Below are positions 1-10,115 of a DNA stretch of 64,000 bases, in pieces. The position numbers and the translations under genes are program-made. How positions within the stretch are numbered: the first letter of the stretch is position 1; each line of letters starts with the position of its first letter. Below the pieces are notes generated by a model. The model made no database searches. It saw only the letters and a program-made list of their open reading frames with translations, and was not told the DNA's origin. The DNA is taken from positions 3,410,001 through 3,474,000 of the forward strand of contig CM076153.1 in assembly GCA_038025085.1 (NCBI GenBank), given 5' to 3'. The DNA comes from Tetragonia tetragonoides (lineage: Eukaryota > Streptophyta > Magnoliopsida > Caryophyllales > Aizoaceae).

Positions 1-238
1 ATTTAAAGACATGGAAAAAGATAAAACTTGAGGTTGGGGCCTTTTGGGGGTGGTGATTTGTTTCTTTTTGCTCTCCTTTTCTTTTTTAATAGTTTTTTTT
101 ATAGTTTTTTTATTTTTATGGTTGGTCATCTACGGTTAGGAGGGTTTGAGCAGGCTGTTATCTAAGGGTTGGTATTTTTGCTTACAAGGGATTGATCTGG
201 ATCAATGACGCGGCAAGTGGAGTTAGCTCATCTGCATA

Positions 239-670
239 AGTCGCCATTCCAGATAGCGGATTTATACGGCAGAAGTCGCGCGGATGAAAACAGCGACTTT
301 GAGTTATCCAAAAAAGTCGCCATCCGAGAAAGCGAGTTCATGGGGACTAAGTCGCTCACCTCAACAGCGGCTTTATGGAGGGCTCAGTGGTAAGTCGCTA
401 TTCGGGATAGCGTATTTATGGGAAAGAAGACGCCATTCGGTATAGCGTGTTGATGCGGAAAAAGTCGCCATGCTGCATAGCGTGTTTATGCGAAAGAAGT
501 CGCATTCCTCGTAGCGTGTTTATCCACAGAAGTCGCTTATGACAATAGCGTCTTTGTGGTGAGTATAGGCAATGAAGTCGCCATTCGGGATAGCGTGTTT
601 ATTCAGATTAAGTCGCTTCCTAGGGTAGCGTTTTTATGCGGAAAAAGTCGCTTATGTCCGTAGCGACTTT
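239..670. repeat. Degenerate tandem array of AGTCGC...TAGCG dyad units
   Basis: About eleven units, each 30-50 bp, follow one another. Each begins AAGTCGC (positions about 239, 273, 315, 350, 393, 428 as AGACGC, 462, 498, 530, 575, 611, 646) and has 8-12 bp later a TAGCG or similar, then often TGTTTATGCGGAAA. AGTCGC and GCGACT are reverse complements, so several units can form short hairpins; the last unit (646-669) reads AGTCGC...GTAGCGACTT. Such dyads are typical of subterminal repeats of DNA transposons (for example CACTA elements), but no terminal CACTA or target duplication is visible here, so the parent element is not identified. A 62-aa open frame over the array is not a gene. Confidence 0.7.
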
Positions 671-802
671 TGAATAAATCAAACATAAAAAAATGCGGAA
701 ATGTAATCCAGCATAAAGTGGGTATTACTTTCCAGGAAATCATTTCAATTTCCTCATCTTCACTTCCAGTGTTGCCGGTGCTGTGCTTCGTCCACCCCTC
801 TG

Positions 803-842
<40 letters not shown>

Positions 843-1326
843 GTTAGGCCTCCAAATAAAGTGCCTCTTTTTTCATTAGTGAGGCCACTATTTTGCTCTA
901 TTTCTCAGAATTGTGTTTACTTTTGTTCGTTTCAATAAATTTTGATATGTGCTGTTTCTTTTTATGTTAAATGCAATCTCTTTTCACAATTTGTGCTTTT
1001 CCAGTCAATTCTGTAGTAGATCAAACTATTGGAACCAAACCATGAACTAGTTTTTTGAATTTTGAGTCTAGATCACAATTCACAAGTAGCATAACAATCA
1101 GAGGAAGAAAGAAAAAAGTAATTCTGAGATTTTTTTTTTCCTTGACAAATTTGTTTCCTAAATTCCCATGTTCCCTTTTTTCTTTTTTTTGGGTGTGGAT
1201 GGATTATGTTTATTGCTGATTGTACTATTATTGAACTAAATTACCCACCTAGTACAAATTTGAAGTGCACTTTATAATCAAATCAAAATGTGCTCCCTAA
1301 TAATTGGTTTGTTTTAGAATTAACGA
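671..1326. other. Gene-free stretch with a CT microsatellite
   Basis: A (CT)n tract lies at about 803-840. The rest is AT-rich with short T runs. I see no gene or transposon structure here. Confidence 0.6.
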
Positions 1327-1359
1327 TGTTAAGAATTGCTAGGCCAGATACTTACTGGG

Positions 1360-1393
<34 letters not shown>

Positions 1394-1405
1394 GTTAAGA
1401 ATTGC
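1327..1405 (+). mobile_element. 53-bp remnant of an Au-like SINE with target duplication
   Basis: The 3' end of an Au-type SINE (AGGCCAGATACTTACTGGG followed by a TTG repeat) occupies 1340-1392. It is flanked by a perfect 13-bp direct repeat, TGTTAAGAATTGC, at 1327-1339 and 1393-1405, which is the target-site duplication. The insertion therefore consists of only the last 53 bp of the SINE. Confidence 0.8.
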
Positions 1406-1569
1406 AATTATTTGATACTGCTAGTAAATGAAATTGATTTGTTAACATTAGTTCATGAAATAGTGATAGTGTCCATGATCATTTTGCTAAGTCAAAATAA
1501 AAATGCAGGTAGATAATCCATATTCTTGGGAGCTCAATTGAGTATATTATTTTCTTCAACCCAGCATCA

Positions 1570-4500
1570 ATGGAAGAAATGAAGGGTAATGATCCACATT
1601 GCCTTCCACCTTCAACTCAGGCACCATGGATTCTATACACACATGGTAAAAGAAGGTCTAAATATACTCATAAACTTTCTGCACAATATCACCCTTACCC
1701 CCCAACAACAAATCCTATGTCAAGAGAATACCTCAGCTGCATGGCAAGTGCATAATTGATTCCTCTAATGGCTGGCTAATCTTAAGGGATATGAAGTACA
1801 GCACCATTTTTTCTCTCTTAAACCTCGCTTCCCTTCAAACCATCAACCTCCCCCGACTAGACGCACTGGAGGGAAGAGATATTTTCTCGTGTAATCTCGT
1901 ATTGCCACCTCATTATGACGAAGATGATAGTGTTGTTGATAGTGATATTGTGGTATTTATGTTTGCCGATACCTTGTATGATAACGGCGGCATGGCTTTC
2001 TCTTGCCGACCTGGGGCGAATAATTGCAAATGGGCGCTTAGAAGGACAGAGATCCGTGGTACAAACATACGAATAGCAAAAACCATTTCTTGCAACGGTG
2101 TCATATATGGTTTGGCTTCTATATATATTAGTGATGGTGAGTGGGGCCAATCATATTTAGTTGTTATTGAGGTTGCCAACAATGCCGATGATGCTGGTGA
2201 TTTGAATCACCCACTCATTGTAAAGGCTTTTGACCTAAAGATTTCTAGAGAGCGTCATTATTGTATCTCAGTTATGTCTCAGGGTGAGTTCTTGGTTGAA
2301 TCTTCTGGTCAAGTTTACTTTGTTAATGTATTTTATCAAGGAGTAGATGAAAGCAGGCAGATATATGAAGTTGGTGTTTCAGAATTGAATTTATGCTCCA
2401 TGAAACTCGAAAGAGTCGAGTCCTTGGAGGATCGTGCCTTCTTTGTGGGGCGTAGAGGTTGCTCATGGTGTCGTGGAAGTACCAATCGTGAACGTGGAGG
2501 CATTGAAGCAAATTGTGTATATATCGTTCACTCGCGTGATAATAGTCTATGTCTATTCAGGCTAAAAGATTATAGCATCACTCATTTTTCTCCCTGCTCA
2601 AACTTGCGAGCACCTCGTTGCTCTCCAACTTGGGTCATGTCTCTGCCTCCAAGGTCAGTAGCTTTTTATTTTATGGAACCAAATATATGGTAGTCTAATT
2701 GTTGTTATGATGTGTCTCATCTCTAGTCAGTAGATAGAATTTATACATAATTACAAATGGAGTGCACTTGTTTGATGTTAAGAATGCATGACATTTTGTT
2801 CATGTGAGTCACTGCAGCACTCTTGAAGGGTGGGAAGGCGTACACATCAACCCAGCATGCTAGTCGCCCATCATATTAAAGACCCGTGAAGAGACAATTA
2901 AGGTGTAAATTCATTTGAGAAAAAGAATTTTCAAACATGAAACTTTAACATCTCAGATTTAGATGGGCAAAGTGATTAGGTGGGTGATCCTCTCATGCCT
3001 TTCAATTCTCTCCGTCTTAGATATGAAATATGTTAAGGGAACTAAACAATCTGCTCTCTTACCTTCCATTTGGTTTCATCTGTTCAAAGAAGGAATTCTT
3101 TAAGTTTGTTGTCATCAATCAAATGTTATTTGGACACGTGCACCAATATCAGTGTGAGTTTATTTCCAAAGGTCAGACTGTTCTATTTTCAGAGTGTCTA
3201 TAGAATTTTCACCTAGTGGAAAACGTCAAATCTATGTCCAAGTATCCTTATATCATATGACATGATAAAATTAACATAATAACTAGATAGTATAAAATTG
3301 AAATGATTGGGAGACTAAACAACCTAATAGGTTACTTTCTCTTGAAGAACTTCATACCTTAATTTTTTTTGGTAATATACGAGTATCTCATTTGTTTCTT
3401 GGTTTCTGCTCCTTGGTATGAAAGTTTTTCTAAACAACTAAAACCTTTTCCGCTCCTAGAAGTTACTGAGTAACCTATGCATGATCATGATGTCGTTATA
3501 GACAGGATCATTTTCGTTTACAAATTACTAATGCAGGCTTTTACTGGAGCATTTCCATAAGCTTAGTGTCGAAACAGGATTGTTCGAGAAGGTATGTGAG
3601 GCAATACAATATCAAGCGTTGGATGAACGGAATGAGGAGGAAGATAGTCTGTTGTTACTTGAGCTTCCACTGGAGTTACTAAGATTAATAAACCGGCGTG
3701 TACATTTGTTTGATTACTTTAGCTTTCGCTCTACATGCAAAGCCTTGAATTCACTTGCCACTCCAGCTCGATGGAGAACTCATAATGCACTTCCTCTATT
3801 CATGTTCTTCGAGAATAATGATAGATTGTGCAGGATTATGGACCCATGTAGAAATGATTCTCGTCACATTGTCATTCCTGAATCATTTGGAGGTCCTGTT
3901 TCTATGCTTTGCTGCGAGGATGGCTGGCTAATTTTGTGCACCGCAAGCGGAGATTCCTTGCACTACTTCAACCCTTTCACAAGGGAAATAGGGGATTTTC
4001 CTTACTTAGACATGTGCATGATGGTAACTGTAGGATTCTCCACGTGCCCGACTTCCCCTAGTTGTGTTGCGGTTGCAATCGAATATGGTGTTTCTGAAAT
4101 CGGGAATCGGGGTCAACTATATTCATTCTGGTGAGGATGAATGGCATTTACATAACTTTAACCATGAGCACCAACTCTGGTTTTGGCCTAGCTTGAGTAG
4201 CCCTGTTTACTACAAAGGAGCCTTTTGTTTCTTGGATAAGAAGGGCCGTCTTGGGAGGTTTGAATTGGTTGGAGGAGAAAGCACATGGGAAGTTTATGGC
4301 GGACCATCGAAACAGTTACTGAGCAAGCCTTTTGAATCATGTCATCTGCTTGAGTGTAATCGGGATCTGCTCTCTGTATTCATTGGGAAAATGGGGAGTT
4401 GGGTACAAATTCTGAAGTTCTGTTGGATAAACATGGAGTGGGTTGGACTACTCAACAGTTTGCAAAATCACATGTTATTCTTAAGCCCTACATCCTCTTT

Positions 4501-4675
4501 CTGTATGGCGGCGATGGAGGCAAGAATGGGTAATAAGATCTACCTTACAGGACGGCATAGTAATGGTGTTGTTTTCTATGATCTTGAGACAGGCATGTAT
4601 AACACTCTTACAGGTGATGGTTCCATGAAAGATTTATATGGTACGGCACGGGACTCGCAATGCTGTTGGATTTAA
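1570..4675 (+). pseudogene. F-box gene with two DUF295 modules, two frameshifts
   Basis: Module 1 starts near 1570 (PWILYTHG) and continues in another frame from about 1740 to 2653 (HGKCIIDSSNGWLILRD, then LLNLASLQTINLPRL), the pattern of DUF295/KIB1-4 beta-propeller proteins. A donor AG|GTCAGT at 2653 and an acceptor TGCAG at 3536 join in frame. Exon 2 then encodes an F-box (LELPLELLRLINRRV...STCKALNSLA, about 3655-3760) and a second DUF295 module (DGWLILCTASG, FNPFTREIGDFP) that runs to 4675 after a frame change near 4098-4115. Both frame changes lie next to C or G runs (C6 at about 1698-1703; GGG/GGGG at 4101-4112). The protein would be an SCF substrate-adaptor type. Either the gene is decayed or the assembly has homopolymer errors. 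An N-terminal start before 1570 may be missing. Confidence 0.7.
2654..3536 (+). other. Intron of the F-box/DUF295 gene
   Basis: Bounded by GTCAGT at 2654 and TGCAG ending at 3536; removal keeps the frame between the DUF295 and F-box parts. No element recognised inside. Confidence 0.6.
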
Positions 4676-4679
4676 AATC

Positions 4680-5980
4680 TTATTACTATAGCAGCACTTG
4701 CTCTGTGTATAGCCAAATTGTAATTTATACCCATGTGTTAGAGTCGCAGCGGAATTTTCGGGTTTCTTGTAGACGCAAAGTATTATGTAATTGGATCCTC
4801 CTCACGATATTGCAATAGGTAGCTATCAATAAGAGAAAATAACCAATATGAAGGAAGAAAGTTAACTTAAGAAATATAACTCTCTTAATATATACTGATT
4901 CTCTGATGATGAATTACAAAACTGGTGTATTTATTTAAATTACAATTATTGGAGATATTTATACAAGAAGAAGATAAAACAACGAATGGCGAAACATCTC
5001 TCCCTAAAAATAACTATGAATAAATTCCACAAATTATTTTATGTCATTTCGACATTCTCTCTCAACCTCATTTTATCCCTCTTCTCTCTCTCTCTCTCTC
5101 CTTCTATTTTTATTCCATATCGCCTTTTAATCCCACACCATGTAATTTATTCTGTATATCTTTTTGTTAAAAATTATGCTACTCCATGGTGTAGATGAAA
5201 TAGCCATACATAGAGACAGCTCTTCTTCTGCTGTCATATGGACTAGTATATGTTATTGTTAGAGAAGGAATGAAAAGATGCAGTGAGTTTGAATGATAAA
5301 CAACCAAACAAAGTCAGGAAGCTGCAACGAACCTGTGTCCTTCAGACTCTTCTGCTTTCGAAATTGTTGCGTTTCATGGCTACACTATAATTAGATAAAA
5401 GATTCGAAAGAGATTCTTTATGAGGATATACTAGGAGTTATCCTCGAGAGGAGGGTCTCCCACTTCTTCCATTTCTTTGTTGTTATCTTATAATAAAAAA
5501 AAAAGATAAAATCCCCATTTAGCAACCAAAAAAAAAAAAAAATTGTATCTTTTTTATTTATATCACCACAAAAATTTATGTAAAACGATTTCATTATGAG
5601 GCGATGATTATATTTTAAACAAACTTTGTTACTTTTGGATTTAAAAGGAGTATAAAAATAAGGTTACATTTTGAATAAAAAGAAAATTAATTCTGATTGT
5701 CTTACCATGAGACGGTACAAGACATTCTAATTTGTATCAGTATCAGAGGTTTGAATCTCAATCCATTGAGTTAGACTAAAATTGTTCGCAAAACGATTTT
5801 GTTACTTTGTTAGTGAATGTCTTCCTCTTCACACTCGCATTACCTATCACACACAGACCCAGTAGAGTAATCGTGAAGTGACTCTGACCCAAGTGGGAAA
5901 AAAGGAAAATTGTCAAATAAGTGAAAGTGGGTCACATCTGAAAGGATAAAATAGTAATTTCACTTAAATTTGTCTATAAT
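4680..5980. other. Intergenic, AT-rich, no gene seen
   Basis: Contains a (TC)n tract at about 5082-5100, A runs at 5492-5501 and 5528-5541, and a promoter-like AT-rich sequence. No coding pattern or terminal repeat recognised. Confidence 0.6.
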
Positions 5981-6282
5981 TATATCTGCAAATCTATGTC
6001 CACCATTTTCATTGGGGCCAAAAGCTTCACTACTTTTTGGCTTTGGAATATATGGACTAAAGCAAAATGGCTCATAAAACTGTCAGCACTTCTTATTTAT
6101 TGTGAAGTTGCCGATGGTCGTCGCACTTCGAATCTCGGGTCAAACGGAAACAACCTTTCTGTGAGACCCTCACAGGGGTAAGGCTGCGTACAACCGATCC
6201 TTCCTTACTCTGCCTAGGCGGAAACCTCTTTGAAGACACTGAGGTAATGTTGTTGATGTTGTTGTTGTATATCTGCAAATCT
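5981..6282 (+). mobile_element. Au-like SINE, near full length, with 15-bp target duplication
   Basis: The body 5996-6267 ends in the Au-SINE 3' pattern (GTAAGGCTGCGTACA..., then GTTGTTGATGTTGTTGTTG). It holds a Pol III box-B-like ACTTCGAATCTC near 6125. It is flanked by a perfect direct repeat TATATCTGCAAATCT at 5981-5995 and 6268-6282. It sits about 160 bp upstream of the CNGC4 start codon, so it lies in the proximal promoter/5' UTR region. Function inferred only from structure. Confidence 0.8.
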
Positions 6283-6592
6283 CTAAACGATTTTGCCAAT
6301 TTAATATCTTCTCTTTTTTTTTTCTTTCTAAGAAGAGCCCATTATTTAATTTCTGGTACACACCTATAATTAAAGAAGTACTAGACACACACACTCATTC
6401 TATTTCTCCTCTTTGTGAGCGTGTATGTGTGCAAATTCAAAAATGGGAAGTAATCAAGAAATCTCGCAATTAATGTCGTACGATACTACAAGTGATGATT
6501 CCGAAGGAGAGGAAAACGAAGATGAAGGGATGAAGTTTTTTGAAAAATACGATCAAGAAAGAGGAGATGAAGATGATTCAAGTTCATGGTGT

Positions 6593-6635
6593 TGCTGGGG
6601 TGCCCTTCACAGACTCTGTGAGGGCGACCCCAGCA
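6593..6635. repeat. Near-perfect inverted repeat inside CNGC4 exon 1
   Basis: TGCTGGGGTGCCCTTCACAGA and its near reverse complement TCTGTGAGGGCGACCCCAGC are separated by only about 2 bp. The hairpin lies in the coding sequence of the poorly conserved N-terminal linker (residues about 50-65). Confidence 0.75.
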
Positions 6636-6712
6636 AAACATCAAGAGGATGGAGAGGGGGTATTTATTCGTTTGCCCTTGGGGGAGTCTTAGACCCGAGG
6701 GCAACATGGGTC

Positions 6713-9322
6713 TATTAGTTTATGGAAGAGAAAATACACAACTTTTGAATGTGTGAAATTGTTTACATCATATCCTATTTATAGAAAATACATATCATGA
6801 ATAGACACCTTGAAGAGGTACCTTGAATAGGCACTTTAAATGAAGAGGCACCTTGAAGAGGTACCTTGAATAGGCACTTTAAATAGATACCTTGAATAGT
6901 CACCATAACTAACCTAACTAAATAACTACCATTTAAACATACCTTTTCACTTACATAATTAATAATCAATAATTATATAAAAGACTTGACTAAACTTCAA
7001 TTATAAACTAACACTCCTCCTTAATTGAGTTTTGGTCTTACGCCAAGTTTGCTCCTTAGATCTTCATATCTTTTGGTGCTAAGTGCTTTGGTAAGTAAAT
7101 CAGCAAGTTGAATTTCCCCTTCGCAATACTTGAGTTTGATAAGACCTTTGTGCTCTGCTTCTCGAACAAAATGGTACTTAATTTCAATATGCTTTGTTCT
7201 TCGATGTTGCACCGGATTCTTCCCAATTGCAATTGCTGACTTGTTATCGCAATAAATCGGAACTCCTCCTTGAGAATTAAAGCCAATATCTTCCATAAGT
7301 CTTTGTAACCAAATTGCTTGATTTGTTGCTGCACAAACTGCGATATACTCTGCTTCTGCCGTTGATTGCGCCACTGTTTGTTGTTTGCTGAAATGCCAAC
7401 AAAAGACGGCAGATCCTAAAGAGAAGACATATCCAGATGTGCTCTTCTTGTCTTCATTTGATCCTCCCCAATCACTATCTGAGTATCCGTGCAACTCTGG
7501 ATTCTTGACACTTGAAAACTGAACTCCATAATGAGATGTACCATTAACATACCTTAGAACTCTCTTAGCTTCCTGATAATGCTTATTAAGCGGCTTTGAC
7601 ATGTATCGTGACAAATATGAACTTGCAAACATCAAGTCTGGTCTTGATGCACATAGATATAGCAATCCTCCAATAATACTTCGATATTTTGTTGGCTCAC
7701 AATATTCTTCATTATCCTCAACATCCTTGCCGTGTGGTGTAAGTGGAGTCCTTACACTTTTGCATCCTTTCATGCCAAACTTCTCTATTAGTTTACATGC
7801 ATATTTTTCTTGTGAAAGAAAAACTCCTTTATCATCTTGAATAATTTCCATGCCTAGAAAATAATTTAACATTCCCATATCTGTCATCTCAAACTCCATC
7901 TTCATATCTTCCTTTTCACGGGTCACCAATGCACTTTCTTGGAAAGAACTCCATGTGATTGGAAAATGTTTGTTCACCATCTGTATATCAATGATCTTCT
8001 TTCCCGTCGAATCGAAGATTTTGCAACACTTGTTCTCAAATAAGACACTATATCCAATGGATATAATTTGCGGAACACTTAATAGATTCTTTTCCAACCC
8101 CGGAACCAAGAATACATTTCTTATCACTTTCTTTCCTCTGTCTGTGCAGACCGTGATGTCTCCTTTACCTGCAGTCATAACGACTTCTCCATTTCCAACT
8201 TTTATTGGAACATTGATGCTTCTATCAAGTCTTGTGAAATATCTTTCTTCTCTTGTCATATGATTTGTACATCCACTGTCGACCAACCACACATCTTCTT
8301 TAGTGATTATCGGTGCTTCTTCTGATGCACTAAACAACATATGATCTTTGATATCTTCATCTTCAAGACTCATATGTGCTCGTTCATATTTCTTTGAACG
8401 ACACTCTCTTGCAAAATGTCCAACCTTACCGCAGTTGTAACATTCCTTTTTTTCATTTGAAATTTTGCTGTGATCCTTCTTCGGCTTCTTCCAGCAATCC
8501 GATTCTGTGTGATTTTCTTTCCTACAAAATCCACACCATTTTTTACCTTTGCCTTGATATCCATGGCTTTTATTGTTCTTTGGTTTGGAACCAAATTTTC
8601 CTTCTTTTGTTTGAACACTGAATGCTCCTTCCGTCATGTTTTCGCTCTCGCTGCGATCTTCCACACGTTTTTCGTGTGCCTTTAAAGTTCCAATCAACTC
8701 CGTTATTGACAATGAAGTCAAATCTTTGGTTTGCTCCATTACTGTGACAATGCTGTCAAATCGTACTGGAAGGGATATGAGAATTTTCTGGACTATTTGG
8801 TAGTCTGTCTTTGCTTCTCCATGCACCCTTAAAAGATTTCCCAAGTCAATTAACTTGTCTGTGAAGGATTTGATGTTGTCACTTTTGTTCATCTTCAAGT
8901 TTTCGTACTCTCTTCTCAATGATTGAAGTTTGATCAATCGTACTTGTGGAGTCCCTTGAAATTCGGATTGCAATGCATCCCACGCCTCCTTTGAAGTAGT
9001 TGCTGGTGCTATTCGCGAGAAGATTTGATCTGTCACGGACGTTTGCAGGATTTGCAGCGCCATCATATCCTGAGACAATGCTTCTTCCCACTGTTTTCTC
9101 AACTGCAACGCTTCAGGAGTTTTCTCACTTTGTGACGGTTCGTTTGGAACTCCTTTTTCCACCACCGTCCATAATTTTCTGGTTTTGAAGATGGTTGTCA
9201 TCTTGATACGCCAGAAATCATATTTATCCCCATCAAAAATGGGAATCACTTGTTGTGATATTGCTTCCATGATCTCCAAAAAATACCTTCTGTTCTCTCA
9301 CAGTAAGATTACCTTTGCACTT

Positions 9323-9359
<37 letters not shown>

Positions 9360-9795
9360 ACTGAGGCTTTGATAATGGATGACAGGGAAGTGCTTCAAAA
9401 TTCTTCACTTGTTGTATGAGGGAGATTGTTGTATGTTAGGCAATGACTTTGCAGCGGATGAATGGAGGATATTTTAAAAGAGAGGCTCTGATACCATATT
9501 AGTTTATGGAAGAAAATACACAACTTTTGAATGTGTGAAATTGTTTACATCATATCCTATTTATAGAAAATACATATCATGAATAGACACCTTGAAGAGG
9601 TACCTTGAATAGGCACTTTAAATGAAGAGGCACCTTGAAGAGGTACCTTGAATAGGCACTTTAAATAGATACCTTGAATAGTCACCATAACTAACCTAAC
9701 TAAATAACTACCATTTAAACATACCTTTTCACTTACATAATTAATAATCAATAATTATATAAAAGACTTGACTAAACTTCAATTATAAACTAACA
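6713..9795 (-). mobile_element. Young non-autonomous Ty1/Copia retrotransposon
   Basis: LTRs are 6713-7013 and 9497-9795 (TGTTAG...CTAATA on the minus strand). The only difference I find between them is a 2-bp indel near the end (GGAAGAGAAAA versus GGAAGAAAA). A 5-bp target duplication GGGTC lies at 6708-6712 and 9796-9800. The primer-binding site TGGTATCAGAGC (initiator tRNA-Met type) is directly inside the 5' LTR at 9485-9496, and a purine-rich tract AAGGAGGAG borders the 3' LTR at about 7014-7022. Each LTR has an internal direct repeat of about 40 bp. A T run (A run on the element strand) is in the leader near 9326-9355. Integrase and the RT active site are missing, so movement would need helper proteins. 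Confidence 0.95.
7021..9279 (-). CDS. Copia Gag-protease fused in frame to RT tail and RNase H
   Basis: A 752-residue open frame. Gag occupies about 1-240 (FDGDKYDFWRIKM start, UBN2-like). Two CCHC zinc knuckles follow at about 245-295 (CGFCRKENHTESDC and CYNCGKVGHFARECR). The aspartic protease has the DSGC motif near residue 333. Near residue 455 (position about 7915) the frame passes directly into the far end of reverse transcriptase (EFEMTDMGMLNYFLGMEI). It then enters RNase H with its acidic residues in SDSDWGG, AEAEYIA and YCDNKSAI, and ends after HIEIKYHFVRE. The whole integrase and the RT palm with its YVDD box are absent. No stop or frameshift is present. This fits a recently active deletion derivative mobilised in trans. 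Confidence 0.93.
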   Translation of the reverse strand: MEIMEAISQQVIPIFDGDKYDFWRIKMTTIFKTRKLWTVVEKGVPNEPSQSEKTPEALQLRKQWEEALSQDMMALQILQTSVTDQIFSRIAPATTSKEAWDALQSEFQGTPQVRLIKLQSLRREYENLKMNKSDNIKSFTDKLIDLGNLLRVHGEAKTDYQIVQKILISLPVRFDSIVTVMEQTKDLTSLSITELIGTLKAHEKRVEDRSESENMTEGAFSVQTKEGKFGSKPKNNKSHGYQGKGKKWCGFCRKENHTESDCWKKPKKDHSKISNEKKECYNCGKVGHFARECRSKKYERAHMSLEDEDIKDHMLFSASEEAPIITKEDVWLVDSGCTNHMTREERYFTRLDRSINVPIKVGNGEVVMTAGKGDITVCTDRGKKVIRNVFLVPGLEKNLLSVPQIISIGYSVLFENKCCKIFDSTGKKIIDIQMVNKHFPITWSSFQESALVTREKEDMKMEFEMTDMGMLNYFLGMEIIQDDKGVFLSQEKYACKLIEKFGMKGCKSVRTPLTPHGKDVEDNEEYCEPTKYRSIIGGLLYLCASRPDLMFASSYLSRYMSKPLNKHYQEAKRVLRYVNGTSHYGVQFSSVKNPELHGYSDSDWGGSNEDKKSTSGYVFSLGSAVFCWHFSKQQTVAQSTAEAEYIAVCAATNQAIWLQRLMEDIGFNSQGGVPIYCDNKSAIAIGKNPVQHRRTKHIEIKYHFVREAEHKGLIKLKYCEGEIQLADLLTKALSTKRYEDLRSKLGVRPKLN

Positions 9796-10115
9796 GGGTC
9801 CAGGAGTTGAACAGGATCTTCCTCCTCGTCTGTGCCACCGGCCTCTTCCTGGACCCGCTCTTCTTCTATGCCCTATCAATAAGTGATAGGTACTTGTGCT
9901 TGTTTGTTGACGGGTGGTTCGCCATCACTGTGACCGTGCTCCGGTGCATGACCGATGCACTCCACTTGTGGAACATGTGGCTCCAGCTTAAGATGGCTAA
10001 GTACCCTTATGTGGCTAAGGAGGGTTCACCCAATGGTGGTTTGGTGGCTCTTAGATACTTGAAAGCTAGAAAAGGCTTCTTGTTTGATCTCTTTGTGATT
10101 CTCCCTTTACCCCAG

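Noticed and set aside
205..393. 62-aa open frame
   Set aside because: Lies wholly in the AGTCGC dyad array; no protein pattern.
239..670. Possible CRISPR-like array
   Set aside because: Units and spacers vary in length and sequence and the organism is a plant; fits transposon subterminal repeats better.
670..879. 69-aa frame with Ser/Leu repeats
   Set aside because: Translation of the (CT)n microsatellite.
6775..6969. 64-aa frame, identical at 9557-9751
   Set aside because: Both are in the Copia LTRs; identity reflects LTR similarity, not a gene.
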